A stretch of DNA of 13,881 bases from Azoarcus sp. (GTDB lineage Bacteria > Pseudomonadota > Gammaproteobacteria > Burkholderiales > Rhodocyclaceae): NCBI GenBank assembly GCA_031268685.1, contig JAIRWW010000004.1, positions 1-13,881 on the forward strand, in the 5' to 3' direction. Position 1 is the first letter of the stretch. Every line of letters begins with the position of its first letter. The translations under genes were made by a program, and so were the position numbers. The notes under the pieces are model-generated. The model had not been told where the DNA came from. It saw nothing but the letters and a program-made list of their open reading frames with translations, and did not search any database. Of this stretch, positions 13,685 to 13,881 are shown one piece after another.

Positions 13685-13881
13685 GTGTCAACAACCCGTT
13701 TCCTGCTCTGCTGCGTCCTGCTCGCCGCCACCGAGGTGGCGAGCGCCGATCTCGGCATGTTGAAACGCACTTGCGGCGCTTGCCACGCCCCGGCGGAAGA
13801 CACCGGCAAGGCACCTTCCTTCAAGGCGATTGCCGCACGCTACAAGAACGCCAACGGCGCGGAACCGCAACTGCTCACCGC
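13685..13881 (+). CDS. Small class I cytochrome c, 3' truncated by window edge
   Basis: A frame opening with GTG 13685 runs to the window end (65 complete codons visible). Translation gives a short signal peptide (STTRFLLCCVLLAATEVASA, cleavage near Ala21), then LGMLKRTCGACHAP with the haem motif Cys30-Gly-Ala-Cys33-His34. PSFKAIAARYKN follows. The haem site near the N-terminus and the PSFKAIAARY block are typical of small soluble c551/c552-type electron carriers. It starts 14 bases after the redoxin stop, so it is in the same operon. The GTG start and missing 3' end make this gene easy to overlook. It could carry electrons between the membrane-anchored diheme protein and another acceptor or donor. 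Confidence 0.8.
   Translation, partial: MSTTRFLLCCVLLAATEVASADLGMLKRTCGACHAPAEDTGKAPSFKAIAARYKNANGAEPQLLT

Overview
The window looks like a piece of a Gram-negative proteobacterial chromosome, most likely a betaproteobacterium. This rests on outer-membrane TonB uptake, two near-consensus sigma-54 promoters, c-type cytochromes and a DsbD-type reductase, in moderate-to-high GC DNA. The lineage is an inference. All genes are on the + strand and both ends of the window cut through genes.

Region 1 (1-2821) is an organosulfur-type cluster. It holds the 3' part of an SsuD-like FMNH2-dependent monooxygenase, a class II aldolase-fold protein with a degenerate metal site, and a cytoplasmic protein that resembles an ABC substrate-binding protein. 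That last protein keeps the Cys-His-Arg catalytic constellation of DszB, the 2'-hydroxybiphenyl-2-sulfinate desulfinase. Together they suggest oxygenation followed by C-S bond cleavage of an aromatic or alkyl sulfur compound.

Region 2 (2822-3433) has no intact gene. It holds a decayed transposase N-terminus, then an AT-rich stretch, a palindrome and a textbook sigma-54 promoter.

Region 3 (3434-6211) encodes a 925-aa TonB-dependent outer-membrane receptor with an unusual coiled-coil stretch before its TonB box. A strong hairpin follows it.

Region 4 (6212-6559) carries a second sigma-54 promoter with similar upstream elements (a palindrome and an A/T-tract motif). It drives region 5 (6560-13881), a tightly packed set of exported and membrane proteins. 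In order these are a DUF6152-type periplasmic protein, two paralogous periplasmic proteins sharing a GDSRG.WEG motif, two paralogous four-helix membrane proteins (DUF6644-like), a membrane-anchored protein with two c-type haem sites, a DsbD/ScsB-type reductase, a periplasmic redoxin and the start of a small cytochrome c.

The working picture is a sigma-54-controlled system that takes up an unknown, possibly organosulfur, compound through the receptor. It would process the compound with a periplasmic or inner-membrane redox chain and finish C-S cleavage in the cytoplasm. The shared promoter architecture is directly visible; the substrate and the link between region 1 and region 5 are inference.
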